A stretch of 64,000 bases of DNA from Tretioscincus oriximinensis (lineage: Eukaryota > Chordata > Lepidosauria > Squamata > Gymnophthalmidae): the NCBI GenBank assembly GCA_022410635.1, contig JAJVDF010000002.1, positions 3,510,091 to 3,574,090 of the forward strand, written 5' to 3'. Position numbers and translations under genes: made by a program. This document shows, piece by piece, positions 33,921 to 46,115 of this stretch; the stretch's first letter is position 1; each line of letters begins with the position of its first letter. The notes under the pieces are model-generated. The model was not told where the DNA came from. It searched no databases and saw nothing but the letters and a program-made list of their open reading frames with translations.

Positions 33921-36103
33921 CCCTTGGAACAGTTTCTGTCAATAGTGAAATATGACTGCCTTAAGAAGGAGTTTATTCAAATCTTTCAACATATATTAAA
34001 GGCCTGATCCTACACAGTAATGTTCTGATAAAATCTGCACAAATTTCCAATCAATAACCACATGGCATTGACCATAATTTGTAAAACAAACTGCAGATTA
34101 GGTTGGAATTTTCCCCGCAACAACTCAATCTGAATGCTCTGGAGTTGCTTACATGCCCTGAAAAATGGTCCTGAAAAGCCTCCATTGGNCACATACCCAC
34201 AACAAGGTTTGCCTTGCTATTTCTTTGGAAATGTATTCGCCACTCGTCCCCACCTACCTTAAGATTTCCATGCTTCTCTGATATATTGGCTAGCAATCTT
34301 ATCACATGAGGAGCTGCGTAAGCCATTGATGCTTGCCTGACAATAATCCCCAGCATCCTCTGCAAGCCTGCCTGCAATTCCCAAACATTCTCTGGGGTCC
34401 AAGAGAGAACGAACTTCTACTTGTCACCCCGAAGTCTCATGAGATTTGCCAAATTCCCATTGCTGAATGTCCTCACGAAGCTGCCATTCAGATTTGACAA
34501 AATGCATGCTGTGGAATCGCACAAACTGCATAGCTAAAAATGCCACAATAACAGAGCTTTTAAGTGAATGGATTACTGTGTATGCCTGACCTCGTGGGGC
34601 AGACTGATGTTGCTTACATCTTGTTAGAAATTATGCATGGGGATGTGCACTTTGCACTTGGGGAAAGGAAAATTCTTTGACTCATTGAATATGGAAAATG
34701 ATTAAGAAGATACTAAAGATTGATTGGCATAAGGAAAATATAACAATTCACACAGATAATCCTTGAGTAAAAAGACAGGTATTCAATAGGTATCTGAAAG
34801 TTGTCCTTATGTTCCTGTTTAGTCCTTCAGTCGTATCTTTGTGGCNCATGGGCCATAGCACACCAGGACCCTCTGTCCTTCACTGCCTCCCGAAGGCTGG
34901 TCGAATTCATACTACAGTAGTCGCCTTTATGACACTATCTACCACATCCTTCCCCTTCTCCTTGGGAACAACTTCTCAGACTAGGTAAGAAACATCGTTA
35001 TTTCTGGAAAACCTGGGTTCAGCCTCTCGGTCCACCCAATAATAGTGATATTAGGGATTTCATCCCTATATTCCAGAATTATTTTAAGAATGACTCAGAT
35101 ACACGTGACAATTCCAATATAATGTTGGGATAATGCCTGGTTTTAGGTTCTGTCTGGATGCAACCTGATTTTTCCTTCTACTTCAGTTCTTCAGTACCAT
35201 TAGCTTTCATGTGCTGACTGCATCTCATCTCAGCATTGCTACTGTGGGTTGATTCCTTTAGTACTTAATTTCACACAGATAACAATTATTTTCATAAAAG
35301 GGTTTCAATACAGTATTCGTAGACACCAAACTGTAACAGTATACAAGGGATGGCTATATTTAAAAATGGCTACTAATATAGCAATAATATACATGTGCAT
35401 ATATGGTAATTTAAAAGAAAAAAAAGTGATGGCTTTAATTTCTTAAATGCAGGACAGAACCGTGCTCTTTCAACAGTCTAAATTTAAGAATGACACATTA
35501 CTCTAAGCACATGCTGTTTCTAAAATGTTTCCCTGTCATTAAAACAAACAGGCCTCTGCTGAAAGCACACATAGTACTAAGAATTTGCCTTCCTATCCCG
35601 ATCCATCCAAGAGATTAATTTAGCTATACAAGTGAGTGTTTGAGAGAAGTAAGCAGAGAAAGCCAAACACTTAGCTGAACTATGTAGGCCTTGTAAACAG
35701 ACAAACATTAAGGGCAGTAAAGCTGGTTAAGGAAGCAAACGATCGTTAAAAATAGGACACTCAAAAATATTCTGAGAAACTAAATTCATCCACTGGATGG
35801 ATTAATTCTTCAATGCTATGTATGCTTTTTTTATTTTCCACATTCTGCTACCTTTTTCAATGTTTTTTTTTTAAATTATACACTGTTGCAAGAAAACAAT
35901 GCAGTTCTTTTTTCAAAAAGTGGAAAAATATATAAAAGCGCCAAAACAATCATACTGAAACAGAAGTACTGCCGTGTCAGTGGCAGAATGCACAACAGAT
36001 CCCGGCCAGCTGAAGCTTCAATCTGTTCCAAAAGAAACACGGCAATTGCCCATGGCAGACCCAGCCAAAGGGCAGCCTATTTGATGGCACTGCACGGAGC
36101 AAA
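33921..36103. other. unassigned DNA
   Basis: 2.2 kb without a recognised gene or repeat. The open frame at 35886-36173 overlaps the start of the next CR1 copy. Confidence 0.35.
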
Positions 36104-36661
36104 AAGGGAAGCCTCACATATGAAGTCAGGCTGCAAAGTCTGGGCCTCTTCTGCCTTGAAAGACGGTGTTTGAGAGGTGATCTGATTCAAGGGTATAAAA
36201 TCATCCATTGGATGGATAAGGTGAATAGAGAAAAAATATTTTCTCTATCACACAACTCTAAAACCAGAGGGCATTCCTTGAAATTGTTGGACAAGAGTGA
36301 GGACAGACAAAGGAAAGTATTTTTTCACTAAGAGGACCATTTATTTGCCTGTGGAATTTACTTCCAGAAGAGGTGGTGGATAGCAGCCTGGATAACTTTA
36401 AAACTGGATTAGACAAGTTTATGGACACCAAGTGTACCAATCGCTACTATGCTGGATTTTTGATACTCCCTCTAGAATGCAGCAACAGACAGTATTCCTG
36501 AAATTTCATTTGCAGGGCGTCAAGAGTTGAGAATAGATGAAGATTTTGCCTTCTTGTGCTTCAAACTCCCAAGGAGCAGATGGTTGGCCACTGTGTGAGA
36601 TAGAATGCTGGACTAGATGGGCTCCAGCTCAATTCAGCAGGGTCCCTCTTATGTTCTTATG
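36104..36661 (+). mobile_element. CR1-type LINE, ORF2 C-terminus and 3' tail
   Basis: The longest uninterrupted copy of the common family here. It runs from AAGTCAGGCTGCAAAGTCTG through CTTGAAAGACGGTGTTTGAG, AGGAAAGTATTTTTTCAC, ATTTACTTCCAGAAGAGGTG and CTGGACTAGATGGGCTC to the TCTTATGTTCTTATGA end. It carries the empty form of the TA site that is occupied by a MITE at 60931. Stops and indels throughout. Confidence 0.9.
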
Positions 36662-37702
36662 ACCGGAGGCAGAGATGGCCGGGCAGGGCAGCACAAAGCC
36701 AAGGCAAGGGGAGTCAGAGATGGCAGCACCAGTGTATGTGTGAAACTGCTTGCTAGAATGGCCGTTCCATTCAGGGACATGGCTGAACCCTAGTACATTA
36801 ACATAATTTATATTGTGCTTTTTATACCCTTTGCTCCCTTAAGTCCACAGTAAGAAAAAACAAAATTTTGAAAATTATTAATGACTGTAAGTCAGAATAG
36901 TTATAAATTCCCTCCAGTAGGGTGAATGTATATGTTATGTCCTGTCTATGGGTGTTCTACATTAGGCTTCCCACATAGAATAACATAGCCAGATCACCAC
37001 AGCTAGTATGGAAGTTTTATTAAGTAGCCAAGGGATCACACATTGCAAGGCTGACGTCCACAAGATGTTCTTACTCTTATACATTCTTTCCATCCAGGCC
37101 AAATGTTGCCCAAGGGACCTTTCGGAAGCTTATCTGTTTCTATTTTCACGGAGATCATTGCTCTATCTTATGTATAACACTTCTTCCTTCAGACAGTTGC
37201 CATAGTATTCAATATCCCTGTTTGAGATATTATCTGATGTGGTACATTCTGAGCTCCCATGTTACTAATGGGTTCAAAACATTCAACAGCCATTGCTGTA
37301 GTTTACCCTGCTAAGCTTCCAGACTAAGTAAATCCTTTCTCTTGCCCTGCATAAATATAGCCAAATAGTGTGCCTGGAGATTATTCTAATTTCACACTAT
37401 AGTTCCAAACCACAAGAGGTGGTGTGCTACCTCCCCTTGACATAAAACCCTTCCTCATTCTCATATTCACATGCAAAAATACTCACAAATGGGNAAAATG
37501 AAATTAATATATATTTTTTNAAAAAAATTAAAAGGCTTCTCTGCCTCTTAAGGGCAACAAATCAAAAGGTGGAGAATGGAGCCACTAATCCCAACTTCAT
37601 GCGGAAAGACCCATCAAAGACTGTTAGAATGGATACCGAGGCACTACATTGGAGACAAGACAAAAGACCATTTAAGTGAGCTTTCGTTTTTATTATCTAG
37701 TA
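36662..37702. other. unassigned DNA
   Basis: No gene or clear repeat seen. Open frames at 37008-37205 and 37576-37809 lack motifs; the second runs into the hAT element. Confidence 0.35.
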
Positions 37703-38001
37703 CAGGGGTCCTCAAACTAAGGCCTGAGGGCCACGTGCAGCCCACCGATGACATTTATCCGGCCCGCAAGATGTCGTTATTNCTGCCGTCTGTCTTGCTT
37801 AACAGCTGACTAGTCCTGAGCTCACAGTAACACACCCCTTGCCTTTTCAATAGCGCATGCGCGCAATGCGCACTTCATCAAACTAGGTGGCCCAAAAACT
37901 AGGAATTTGTTCATAGTTTTTTAAAAAAACTATAATCCGGCTCTCCAACGATCTGAGGAGCAGTGAACTGGCCCCCTGTTTAAAAACTTTGCGTATCCCT
38001 G
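37703..38001. mobile_element. non-autonomous hAT transposon with 8-bp target duplication
   Basis: A 299-bp element bounded by CAGGGGTCCTCAAACTAAGG and ...AAACTTTGCGTATCCCTG. It is flanked by a perfect 8-bp direct repeat, ATCTAGTA, at 37695-37702 and 38002-38009. The 8-bp duplication and CAGGGG...CCCTG ends are hallmarks of hAT elements. Internal GGCCCGCAAGATG and TGCGCGCAATGCGC sequence is CpG-rich compared with the surroundings. No transposase. Confidence 0.9.
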
Positions 38002-38009
38002 ATCTAGTA

Positions 38010-38796
38010 GTTGATAATGCCCAGTCTTTTAACTGTGTTACATATAGAAACATACTACAAAACACAGCAGTCTGGATTCAATCAAGTCTCAGAAATGTTG
38101 GCTATATCAAGAGAAGTATAATTTAGGATTCATGTAAGCAGCAGTGAATCTGGATTGCATAGAAATAGGCCATATTACATTTTTTCTGTTTCTCTTTGCC
38201 AGTCTTTCTGCTCTTTTTATTGCCATTGCTTATCTAGCTGCAATAGGTCTCCAATAGTAAGGAAAACAACACAAAACATTATTTTAGTTCCAGGGGGTCA
38301 ATATATATAAATATCTTCCAATAAATTCAATTGTCGTAATAATCCATTATTTTACAGATATATATTGAATGACTGACTTGAGAGGGCAATTTTCTAAATG
38401 CTAAATCCTGACCACAGGACAAAAGCAAGAACAAATTTAAAAAAGCTAATTCTGTAACCCATTATAGTCTCACATCCAAGTTACCCTTAAGGGGGTTGGA
38501 GTCTTTTCAGCCATCAAATTTTTCAAAACAGAATGCAGAAGTAAAACTTCCCATTTCCTCAGCAAACTGAAGTTTTCTGTAGCCACCTAGCCAATATAAA
38601 AACTACATTTACTACTGAACAAAAAAAATACATTATCTGTTTTAAAACAGATCACATCTATTTCTCTCAGGCATGTCATTTTCAACAAACTGAAAATAAT
38701 TTCTAACTTTTATAGTAACTTTTTTATAACTTTTGTAGTAAGCAGCACATTTTACTTCCCATTTGGAATAACCTATGTTGTGCACGTTATCAATCT
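38010..38796. other. unassigned DNA
   Basis: AT-rich, no gene seen. A near-tandem CTTTTATAGTAACTTTTTTATAACTT stretch lies near 38707-38735. Confidence 0.35.
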
Positions 38797-39052
38797 GAGT
38801 GCCAGTTTGGTGTAGTGGTTAGAGTGTGGGACTTTTATTTGGTAGTCTNCCGGTTCTATTCCCCACTTCTCCATGAAAGCCAGCTGGGTGACCTTGAGCC
38901 AGTCACAGTTCNTTAGAACTCTCTCAGCTCCACTTACTTCATGGGGGGTCTACTGTGGAGAAAGCAACACAAGCTATGTGCGCCGCGCTTTGGTTGGCCG
39001 CCTTGAGACCTTCGGGTGTAAAGCGGGATATAAGTACAAATAAATAAATAAA
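38797..39052 (+). mobile_element. tRNA-type SINE, family A, full length
   Basis: Begins GAGTGCCAGTTTGGTGTAGT with an A-box-like TGGTGTAGTGGTTAGAG and a B-box-like GGTTCTATTCCCC, as in tRNA-derived pol III promoters. The body has CAGCTGGGTGACCTTGAG and CTCTCAGCTCCACTTACTTC. The 3' tail, CCGCCTTGAGACCTTCGGG then AATAAATAAATAAA, is the same as the tail of the window's L2-type LINE. Confidence 0.85.
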
Positions 39053-39384
39053 ATCAGTCATTGGAAATTGAGTTCAAAGGAAACATGCAAGTGCCTGTAA
39101 TAAACCATTCTGATCATTAACGAGGGTTTCTTTTGAGAAAAGACCAAAAACATTCTAATACCACATTTCTTTATCTTGTCTGACCTTTCTTTTGGGTACT
39201 GGACCACAACTATTAAGTTTCTAAGTTTTCTCTGTGACTTTTAATTCATTTTAAAATTTTGTTTTGAACATGTTTTAATTTTCCGAATCTATCTAGAGGC
39301 CTAAGTATATGGAAACCAGTGAGAGTTTGGACAGGAGTACTTTCACTATGTGTTTTAAATATTGATTTGAATACATCACACAGC

Positions 39385-39476
39385 AAGTTCAGCAAAGGAG
39401 CTAGTAGCACTTTGAGACTAACTTGAGAAAAGTGGGTGGCATAAGCTTGCATAGACACGTCTACATCTTCAGATCA
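39385..39476 (-). mobile_element. Penelope-like 3' fragment
   Basis: CAGCAAAGGAGCTAGTAGCA, AACTTGAGAAAAGTGGGTGG and ATAAGCTTGCATAGACACGT, the same orientation as 18508-19046. About 90 bp. Confidence 0.8.
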
Positions 39477-39537
39477 TACAGCAAGAGAATGAGAGGGTTA
39501 AGTCTAAAACACAATAGGAATCGTCTCTGACANGTTG

Positions 39538-39750
39538 TAATAATAATAATGTTTATTTATAGCACCCCTTTCACCAAAGGGCAGTGCAAACAGCTTTTGT
39601 TGCTTTCTCCACAACAAATACTGTACAAAATAGGCAGGGCTGAGAGAGTTCTAAATAACTGTGATTGGTCCACGATCACCCAGCTGGTTTCATGAGGAAT
39701 GTGGATTCGAACTGGGAGACTACCGGATAAGAGTTCAACACCACAGCAAA
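39538..39750 (-). mobile_element. tRNA-type SINE, family A, antisense
   Basis: Plus-strand landmarks, all reversed relative to 38797-39052: TTGTTGCTTTCTCCACAAC, GGGCTGAGAGAGTTCTAAA, CACCCAGCTGGTTTCATGA and ATTCGAACTGGGAGAC (B box). The 3' part at the low-coordinate end runs into (AAT)n. Confidence 0.75.
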
Positions 39751-41189
39751 TTAGCTTTAGGTTTGTAGAAAACCTAAAAGATCAGTAGGCTCACTGGACG
39801 TATTATTCTTCAGAACACTGACTGTAAATTTACAACTGAGCATTCAACATAAATATCCCAAAATTGTTTCTCTTGTATTGTAAGGCCTTTTGGCCTCAGT
39901 GTTTTATGTCTTTTTCTCCCTGGATGCATTATTATATCTTGATTCTTGTTGAAACTGGAATAAATTCNACAGCTTTTTAAGGGAGACCAGTGTTTCTGAT
40001 CACAAATAGGAAGCTTATATCTTCTTTTCACTAGTGCATACTTATGTCTTAGAAATATCTAATTCAGATCAGGGTATTGCAAATGATGGGACCTAATACT
40101 GAGCAGAATAAGCTCTTCAAGTAGCAAGATCACAGCTAGTAAGTAGGCATCACTCAGCTCACATGCCCAGCTGTTACACAATTTCAGCTGCTGTATTTAA
40201 GGAAGATACAAAAACTGTGGGAGACTGTTGTACAGTGGATGGAGCATCTGACTTTCAGAAACCCCGTATTGCATTATGGGTATTTTTCTGGCTGGGAAAT
40301 CTCAGCTTGGAGCCCAAAAATCTTAGGTATTTGGTGTTCTCCTTGCATGCAAAAGACTGGAAGCGATGTCACTCCTGGACGCCACTCCCAGATGTCATTT
40401 CCAGCTCCAAAACCCGGAACAATTCCGATAAAAATTCCCATACAAGTTGACGACCATTTCTTGTACTTGTGTGTTGACTCACAGAATGTGTGAGATTCTC
40501 ACATGCCTCCCACCACTGCACTACTGTATTTTAAACTTTGTTTTGTCTTGATACTCACCAGATGACCTTAAGACTTATTACTCCCTGTCCAGCTAGTATC
40601 TCATAGGGTTCTCCTGAGAATAAAATGGGATCTATGCCAATCCTGCACTGTAAGAGGTTGGTACAAATGATACAGGATCCTCTTTAAAACCCATGGAAGA
40701 CATGCAGGGACTTAACTCCAGCTACCTAAGTTAACCTTCTGCCTCCACTCCGCATAGATCTCTTACACTAGTAGCTCAGAGCCAATCACCTAACTCAAGC
40801 AAGTTATTATAGAAGTCAGTATATTACTGAAGAGCTTATACTGGAATGTAAGACTTTTTACAGGATCATGTTACTGGTCAACACATACTGTACATATGCT
40901 CCCTTGCTAAGGAAGGCAGCCGGGTTAGTGTTTGTGGCCGAGAGCAAATATATTTGTGTTTCATATATAAACCTCCATAAGGCTGGAAACCTAAATGTAT
41001 TTGATTTGCTTACAAAAAAGCACACTCAATAATCACAGCCAAACTCAAATGCCCAATGAAGCAATGCAGGCAGCAAGATTACTTGAACAAAAATATATAG
41101 ACAGGTTCCCATCTGTCTTCCTGTAAGCAGCAAAATATATTTCCTGTGGCCAGGACTGAGTGCAGATTGGCTAAAGAGGCTTCCTCCCT
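39751..41189. other. mostly unassigned DNA
   Basis: Positions 40205-40330 look like a possible third SINE type (GTACAGTGGATGGAGCATCT followed by a CCCCGTATTGCATT stretch), but I cannot confirm box B. No gene seen. Confidence 0.35.
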
Positions 41190-41410
41190 CCTTGCAGTTT
41201 GGGAGCTGTAGTCCATATGAGCAGGGGCTCATGGAAGCCAGCTATCCCCACAAAAAGCACAATATCAGTTCTGTTTCTCTTCTATCACATTTGGGCTGCT
41301 GCTGCTACCAGCTTTGTGGGCATTCAAGCTTTTATAATAAGTATCTGTCATCCCCCCCAAAAAATGGCATAGAAAAGCAGACAGGAAAATAACTTAAAAT
41401 CATAAAACAG
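41190..41410 (+). repeat. dispersed repeat of unknown family, copy 2
   Basis: Counterpart of 20195-20390: GGGCTGCTGCTGCTACCA, GGGCATTCAAGCTTTTATAA, AAGTATCTGTCATC, AAAAAATGGCATAGAAAAGC, CATAAAACAGG. Confidence 0.6.
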
Positions 41411-42067
41411 GAAACAGACATTCTGTCAGGAAACAGAGAAACAGGAAGCTGGTATTTTGTTACTGTTTACGTCTGGAACCCCATCTACAGAAAAGAAAAC
41501 CCAACATTCTGAAGGGGTTGGACAAATGCTTCTGTGGACTAAAAGCTGCCAATGTTGGATAGCAATGACAATAACATATATATTGAAATACCTACAGATA
41601 TTCTGTGCAAAAAAATAATCTTTTAACATTTGAATAAAGCTTACAGAGTTAGGGACTGAGAGAAAAATTGTGATTTTTAAGGGGATGCGATATAGCTTCC
41701 AAAACAGCTAATAAGAGATAATCGAGGGCTCTGANGAAGATCCCACGATTGGCCCCCATTGCCTATGCGACACACAAGAGGTAACTGTCGGGTTTTATCT
41801 CTTGACTGCCATCTCCTTTTTATTCTCTTGCAAATACATACCAGGAAGGCAGCCAAATGGCCTGCCTTCTTTCCCCTTGTCTTTACTTTTCATGCCATTG
41901 ACTGGCTTCCAAGTATTTGCAAAAAAGAAGGAAATGAAAACCATAGAAGACAAGAGGGAAGCAATTACTAATGTAGGAAACCCAGGATCATTGCCAGATT
42001 TCTTGTAATAGTGATATTACGTAATATTGCCTCCATGTCCTGGGATTACATTGGGAATGCTATAATT
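41411..42067. other. unassigned DNA
   Basis: No gene or clear repeat seen. Confidence 0.35.
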
Positions 42068-42258
42068 GAGAGCCAATTTGGTGTAGTGGTGACTGTGACC
42101 TTGGGCCAGTCACAGTTCTTTAGAACTCTCTCAGCCCCACCTACTTCACAGGGTGTCTGTTGTGGAGAAAGCAACAAAAGCTATATCTGCCGCCCTCTGG
42201 TTGGCTGCTGTGAGACCTTCGGATTCAGGGTGGGATATAAGTACAAATAAATAAATAA
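42068..42258 (+). mobile_element. tRNA-type SINE, family A, internally deleted
   Basis: GAGAGCCAATTTGGTGTAGT jumps directly to GACTGTGACCTTGGGCCAGT, so the B-box part is missing. The rest, CTCTCAGCCCCACCTACTTC and the GAGACCTTCGGATTCAGG tail ending in AAATAAATAAATAA, is intact. Confidence 0.85.
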
Positions 42259-42639
42259 TTACAGGTAGCATTCCCAGTCGTAGTCCTGGCGAAAAGGAGG
42301 TTTAGTCCATATTTGGAGACAATCAAAACTGTGAGTATTGAGAAAAAGTGAAAAACACTATTTCTCATCCGTTATTTCCTTTCAAAATGCTGTACTTTAG
42401 AGCTATCATATGAATGTTAGAACATTTAGAACAAATAAAAGAAAATGTAGATAAATTGTAGGGTGAGAATGCCATCAGTGTTGAGTTGTTTTCACCTTTG
42501 AAAGATGTGCTGTCCTCTACGCACTCACACATACACATGATCGCATGTGTCTAAATTTGCNTATTAAAGATATTCTTATTTCCAAATATTACCCAGCGAG
42601 GCGAAAAAAAACAAAACAAACAAATGCTGATTTCTCCCA

Positions 42640-42961
42640 CACCCATTTGCATAAGTGCTAAGGCACAAATACCACAGTCGCTAAGAGACGATCTTTCAAT
42701 AGAAAGATCTGGTTTCAAGGCCCTGTGTCAGATAGAGAGAGCGGTGTGTGCCTTCTACTGGTCTTTAGCTCTAGCCAACTCAGNNATTCAAATGACAGTA
42801 GATTTGCAATCTATATTTCAACTAGATAAATGAGTACCACCATTAATCTGGTGGGGAAGACAGAGTCGATGTAAGTCTTCGGAAGAAAATTAACCATGTA
42901 AGATGCTCTGAGACCCTTCGTGTGAGAAGGGCGGGGTATAAAAACCAGATTTTTCTTCTTA
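42640..42961 (+). mobile_element. tRNA-type SINE, family B, diverged
   Basis: A diverged relative of 57309-57604: CAGTCGCTAAGAGACGATCT, GGTTTCAAGGCCCTGTGTC, CTGGTGGGGAAGACAGAGTC and ATAAAAACCAGATTTTTCTT. It ends in the TTCTT-rich tail 480 bp downstream (in EVL sense) of the exon at 43444-43624. Confidence 0.65.
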
Positions 42962-43375
42962 TGTTTTTCCTTAGTGATGTGTTGTCCTTTTTCTTGAATC
43001 TGCCACACAAAACCCAGTTGCAAGAGCAGCCATGCCTTGTCTTATTTGGATTGGAAGGGTTTGTTTCAACCATTGTTAAGTGTATCACAGGTTTCCAATG
43101 GAAGTTCAAATATATGAAAAAAGAGGTGATAGCACGTAAATATCCCATCTAATATTTATATTGATTTTCTTTCTCCTATCCCAACTTGAATAAACAGATT
43201 ATTCTAGGGTTTAAAAATTCCAAACAATAAGCTGAACTTTCAGAGATTTGAGATTAAAATAGTTGCATGCTGACAGATAATGCCTGTCACTTCAGACTGA
43301 AAATTGCCCAGAAGTCAACATATCACCTTATCTGATTGCGCCCTTGTTTTAGAATGGAAAATACATCTAAATTTA

Positions 43376-43645
<270 letters not shown>

Positions 43646-43653
43646 TTAACTTT

Positions 43654-44160
43654 GAAAGACGGTGTTTAAGAGGTGATCTGAAAATCATGCGTGGGATGAA
43701 TAAGGTGAATAAAGAAAAAACGNTTTCTCCTCTAGGACCAGGGGGCATTCCTTAAAAGTGCTGGGCAGAAGAGTTAGGAATGTCAAATGAAAGTATTGGT
43801 CTATGGAATTTACTTCCAGAAGCCAAGTATACCAATAGCTACTAGAATAACGAATCCGTTCACAGAACTTGATCGAACCAGGGGACATTCCTTGAAACTG
43901 ATGGGCAGAAGAGTGAGAATAGACGACCCAGAGGGTCGTCAGCTTTTGGAATTTATTTCCAGAAGAGGTGGTGATAGTTAGCAGCCTGGATAGCTTTAAG
44001 ACAGGTTTAGACAAATTTATGGAGACCAAGGGTATAAATAGCTACTAGGGTGGACCATTTTATGCTGCCCCTGTGATGGAGCAACAGGCAGTACTCCTGA
44101 AATACCATTGGCAGGAAGTTGAGAAAAGGTGAAGATTTTGCCTTCTTTGATTTCAGATGG
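43654..44160 (+). mobile_element. CR1-type LINE, partly duplicated, in the EVL intron
   Basis: Starts AAAGACGGTGTTTAAGAGG and carries the ORF2 C-terminal block twice. GGACCAGGGGGCATTCCTT at about 43735 is followed near 43869 by a second AACCAGGGGACATTCCTTGA, which then continues to the 3' tail GATGGAGCAACAGGCAGTAC. So it is either two truncated insertions in the same orientation or an internal duplication. It is antisense to EVL and lacks the last part of the 3' end. Confidence 0.8.
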
Positions 44161-44377
44161 GAAATAAATTGATACAAGAAAAAGAGCACATCCCAGAGAC
44201 TAGAATCACCCTAGTATTTTAGTAGCTTTACTCTTTGGGCCATAAATGTTCTCTCAGGTTCAGCTTGTATAGAAGTGGAAAAGGGTTTGTTCTAAAGTGG
44301 TAAAAGACTACTGGAGGTCTATATTGACAGTGCCGATAGATAAATTATTTGAAACCAAAGGTGGTTGCTTCCTATGT

Positions 44378-44434
44378 TCATTCCTATGTTGTTCTGAGAT
44401 ATAGCCCAGAACAAGGCTCAAAGGGGACAGGGCC
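44378..44434. mobile_element. palindromic MITE fragment (third copy)
   Basis: TTCTGAGATATAGCCCAGAA, AGGCTCAAAGGGGACAGGGCC: the right arm only of the family at 15480 and 27898. It sits in the EVL intron. Confidence 0.7.
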
Positions 44435-44783
44435 TTTATTGATTTTCAGAATACACTTCATTACAATAAGCCAGTGTTGCACTTTCCCTTCCCCTGCCTC
44501 CCTTATTTCTACAATGGTCAATCTGCGGGCTGTAGGGGCTCACATCTCAAATATCAATCACTCTTAATGCCGTCACTTCACCCTCTATTCTTGTCCCTAA
44601 ACAATTCTATACTATCAACTGCTTTTGCTTATAATCTCTTACTTTCTGTATATTCTACGGATTATTTGTCCTGCAATTAAGAGATTTCACCCGCAATCAC
44701 ATTAATTATATATTCATACATTTTCTGGACTGTCCATAATATGTTTGCTGGCTTTTAAAAAAAAACACAGAGAGAGGATACTA

Positions 44784-45113
<330 letters not shown>

Positions 45114-45214
45114 CTACAAGAAAAAAACAGAGAACACGACCTTTTCTTCTTCGGATGCTAGATTTTCTGGACCCAGATTAATAGGGCTATTTCTTTGAAA
45201 ATTATTTGTTTTAA

Positions 45215-45424
45215 GAGAAGGTTACATCCTAAACACTACTTTTCAAGTACCCAGGACAGGGCCTTCCTAGTGGTTGCCCCTGGATGATGGAATAGTCTCC
45301 CCCATGAGGTGCATCAGTCACTATCATTGTATTATTTCAGAAGATATTTGAAGATGCACTTTTCATTGAAGAAATGCCCTTTCCTTCCCACCATCAAATA
45401 CCGTTTTAATATTTATTTAAATTT
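45215..45424 (+). mobile_element. L2-type LINE ORF2 C-terminal fragment
   Basis: The translation contains VVAPGW (near 45268), WNSLPHEVHQSL-like and YLKMHFSLKKCPF pieces: CTGGATGATGGAATAGTCTC, CCCATGAGGTGCATCAGTCA. It is the end of an L2-type ORF2 without its tail, which may have been replaced by the next repeat. Confidence 0.6.
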
Positions 45425-46034
45425 TATTTTATCGAAAATGATTTATATCCCCCCTTCGCCAATGGTCCCAGGCCGTGAAACAAAAAAACAAGAAAAATGG
45501 CAAAAGATAACATTTTCATTAAATGTTTAAATAGATTCTTTCCTGCAACCTACCTACTCTCCCTCAGAGGACAGAAATCAGGGGGAGCTACAATAGTTAA
45601 GACTCAAAAGCCTGGGTAAACAGGTATGTTTTTACCAGGTGTCAAAAACTATGCAATGTATAGTGTGGGATCTACCATAGAGAAGGCCCTCCTATGTGCC
45701 CCTACCTCTCACATCTCTACAAGAGGAGGAACTACCAGAAGGCTCACTCCTTGATATCTTAGTGCACGGACAGTGCACGGAGAAGGTATTCCTTCAGCTA
45801 CCCAATCCTTTTAGGGCTTTGTATGCTTGTATCAACACCTTGAATTGAGCTGGGTAGCGAATAGGCAACCAGTGCAGATCTTTAAGGACTGGAGTGATGT
45901 GTGTCTGGCCAGAGACTCCCATCAGCAATCAAGCTGCTGCATTCTCCAATACTTCTGCACAACTTCCAAACTGTTTTCAAGGTTAGCCCAACGCAGAGCA
46001 CATTAGTCAAGTTTGGAGTTTGCCAATTTTGTAT
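45425..46034 (-). mobile_element. long dispersed repeat, antisense (common squamate type)
   Basis: Starts with the reverse complement of the tail seen at 22660-22762 (GATTTATATCCCCCCTTCG, CCAATGGTCCCAGG). It continues through AGCCTGGGTAAACAGGTATG, GAGAAGGCCCTCCTATG, TTTTAGGGCTTTGTATGCTT, CAACCAGTGCAGATCTTTAA and CAACGCAGAGCACATTAGTC. Similar pieces are at 33181-33330, 48870-49125 and 52480-52720. The class is not recognised. Confidence 0.6.
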
Positions 46035-46115
46035 TTCTGTTTTTATTGTTGGCCGTCCTGAAACCTTTGGGTATAGGGCAAGATATAAGTAAAAATAAAT
46101 AAAATTAATAAATAA
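46035..46115 (+). mobile_element. L2-type LINE 3' tail
   Basis: TTTTTATTGTTGGCCGTCC, TGAAACCTTTGGGTATAGGG and AAAAATAAATAAAATTAATA. Confidence 0.8.

Noticed and set aside
35221..35260. candidate EVL exon after EVH1
   Set aside because: A CATCTCATCTC match to a reversed M-D/E codon pattern, but flanking codons do not give the conserved segment and there are no splice sites.
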